The notes under the pieces are model-generated. The model had not been told where the DNA came from. It did not search any database and was given only the letters and a program-made list of their open reading frames with translations. This document shows, one piece after another, positions 63,058 to 64,000 of a DNA stretch of 64,000 bases. The position numbers and the translations under genes are program-made. This DNA is from Apus apus (Eukaryota; Chordata; Aves; Apodiformes; Apodidae). Numbering within the stretch: the stretch's first letter is position 1; every line of letters starts with the position of its first letter. The stretch lies in contig NC_067296.1 in assembly GCF_020740795.1 (NCBI RefSeq), positions 4,193,001-4,257,000 on the forward strand, given 5' to 3'.

Positions 63058-64000
63058 ATGTAAATACTAAGAAAAAATAATATTAAAAATATTGTTGTAT
63101 ATATATAGAGACTAAAGTGCTTATCTCAGAAAGAGGGTGAAACATCAGTGACCTGGTCTGAAGCATTAAGGCAAAGAATGTTCTGGAGAAGAACTGCAGC
63201 TCTTTTCCACCTTACATTAAGTATTCCCTAATGAGGGCAGAGATGGACACCAAAGCCAGTTGGAGCAATCATGTAGGTGTTGGGAGGCTTGAGCTCCCAT
63301 CCCAGTGTGAGCTGTGCCCCTGGGTTTGGACCCCAGCTTTCCCCCCAGTGAAGGGACACCCCTGATCCACTGCTGAGACCAACACAACTCCCTGCAGTTT
63401 GGGGAAGGATTTGCTCCCTCCTCCCTGCTCTGATCGGAACGGTTTTCTCAATTCACCTCTCATGTTGTAGATGAAAGAGTTTTAAGCTGAGATGGCTCTG
63501 AAAGCAAAGGACCCACTTGCTAAAAAGGAAAGTGCTCCCAACCTCATGTGTGTGGTTTCTTTCTTTCATGCCTGAAAGCGCAGGGAGCTCAGCAGAGCAG
63601 AGCTGGCAAGTTGCCTCTGCTGACGTTGGCTGGTGCTTTAGTGTCTGAGGATGAGCAGGGCTGGGCAAAGGCAACAAGTTGGACTTTTTTTTTCCCCCTT
63701 TCTTTCTGAAAAGTCTAAGTGACCTGTCAAGCTCTCAAGCTGCTCCCCGTGGGCAAAGCTCCCAGCAACCACGCAGCAATGTTGCATCAGCCAGCCTGGG
63801 AGTGCTCATCAGCCAGTGCTTGAGGTGGTGGGAAGCAGAAATCACGTAGGACTTGTGAGAGGAGAAGTTTGAGGGAGCTGTCAACTTTGTGCAATGGGGC
63901 AGGTGAAGGAAATATTATGCAAAGTATATGCAAAGTGCTTGACAATCAAGTTATAGATCAACCCAGGTTGTATAATTGCATGCCCACTTGTTTTGATCTA

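Larger units (their letters stand above)
43454..64000 (+). other. PPP1R16B: PPP1R16B intron 2 (5' part)
   Basis: This runs from the donor GTACAG at 43454 to the window end with no further PPP1R16B exon recognised, so the intron is longer than 20.5 kb. I looked for the expected ankyrin-repeat coding sequence in the forward frames and did not see it. Contents are five antisense CR1 copies (one retaining reverse-transcriptase remnants), an imperfect 114-bp-offset duplication, simple repeats, and AT-rich stretches (about 49,580-49,900 and 57,780-58,360) that could be regulatory. No second gene was recognised on either strand; open frames up to 165 codons (56259-56756 minus) look like chance. Confidence 0.75.

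Noticed and set aside
1..64000. CRISPR arrays, operons, prophage, tRNA or rRNA genes
   Set aside because: The DNA is from a vertebrate nucleus. No regularly spaced repeats, tRNA cloverleaf boxes or rRNA words were seen by eye.
1..64000. Endogenous retrovirus or LTR sequence
   Set aside because: No paired long terminal repeats, primer-binding site or retroviral protein motifs were recognised. Old solo LTRs could escape inspection by eye.

Overview
The window is vertebrate genomic DNA, almost certainly from a bird. The evidence is eleven fragments of CR1, the dominant avian LINE, most ending in its characteristic 3' border, plus compact introns and two exons whose proteins are clearly vertebrate. 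Coding content is very low: about 500 of 64,000 bases. Both recognised genes lie on the + strand. Their order, ACTR5 then PPP1R16B, matches what I recall of human chromosome 20q and chicken chromosome 20; this is from memory and was not checked.

Layout: (1) 1-909 is the last intron of ACTR5, carrying two CR1 scraps. (2) 910-1164 is the terminal coding exon of ACTR5 (actin-related protein 5, an INO80 remodeller subunit). A 3' UTR follows, probably ending just after an AATAAA at 1957. (3) About 1,990-24,490 is intergenic. I recognise no gene there. It holds one CR1 3' end, a perfect 36-bp tandem duplication, homopolymer runs, a long pyrimidine-rich tract near 21.0-21.7 kb and several AT-rich blocks that could be conserved regulatory DNA. 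(4) About 24,490-25,150 is a strong CpG island with GC boxes, two NotI sites and a good splice donor at 24846/24847. It is read as the promoter and untranslated first exon of PPP1R16B. (5) 24,847-43,050 is the inferred first intron (about 18 kb). (6) 43,051-43,453 is the exon carrying the PPP1R16B start codon. It encodes 82 residues including the PP1-docking KVSF motif and ends at a phase-1 donor. (7) 43,454-64,000 is intron 2. The ankyrin-repeat exons are not in the window, so this intron exceeds 20.5 kb.

Functionally the two genes are neighbours rather than partners. ACTR5 acts in the nucleus in INO80 chromatin remodelling and DNA repair. PPP1R16B (TIMAP) is a membrane-anchored regulatory subunit of protein phosphatase 1, prominent in endothelium. 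I found no novel multi-gene system. The observations most worth checking are a possible 12-codon uORF with competing splice acceptors before the PPP1R16B start, a G-quadruplex motif 8 bases past the exon-1 donor, opposite-strand CR1 copies flanking the start-codon exon, and the AT-rich candidate regulatory blocks.
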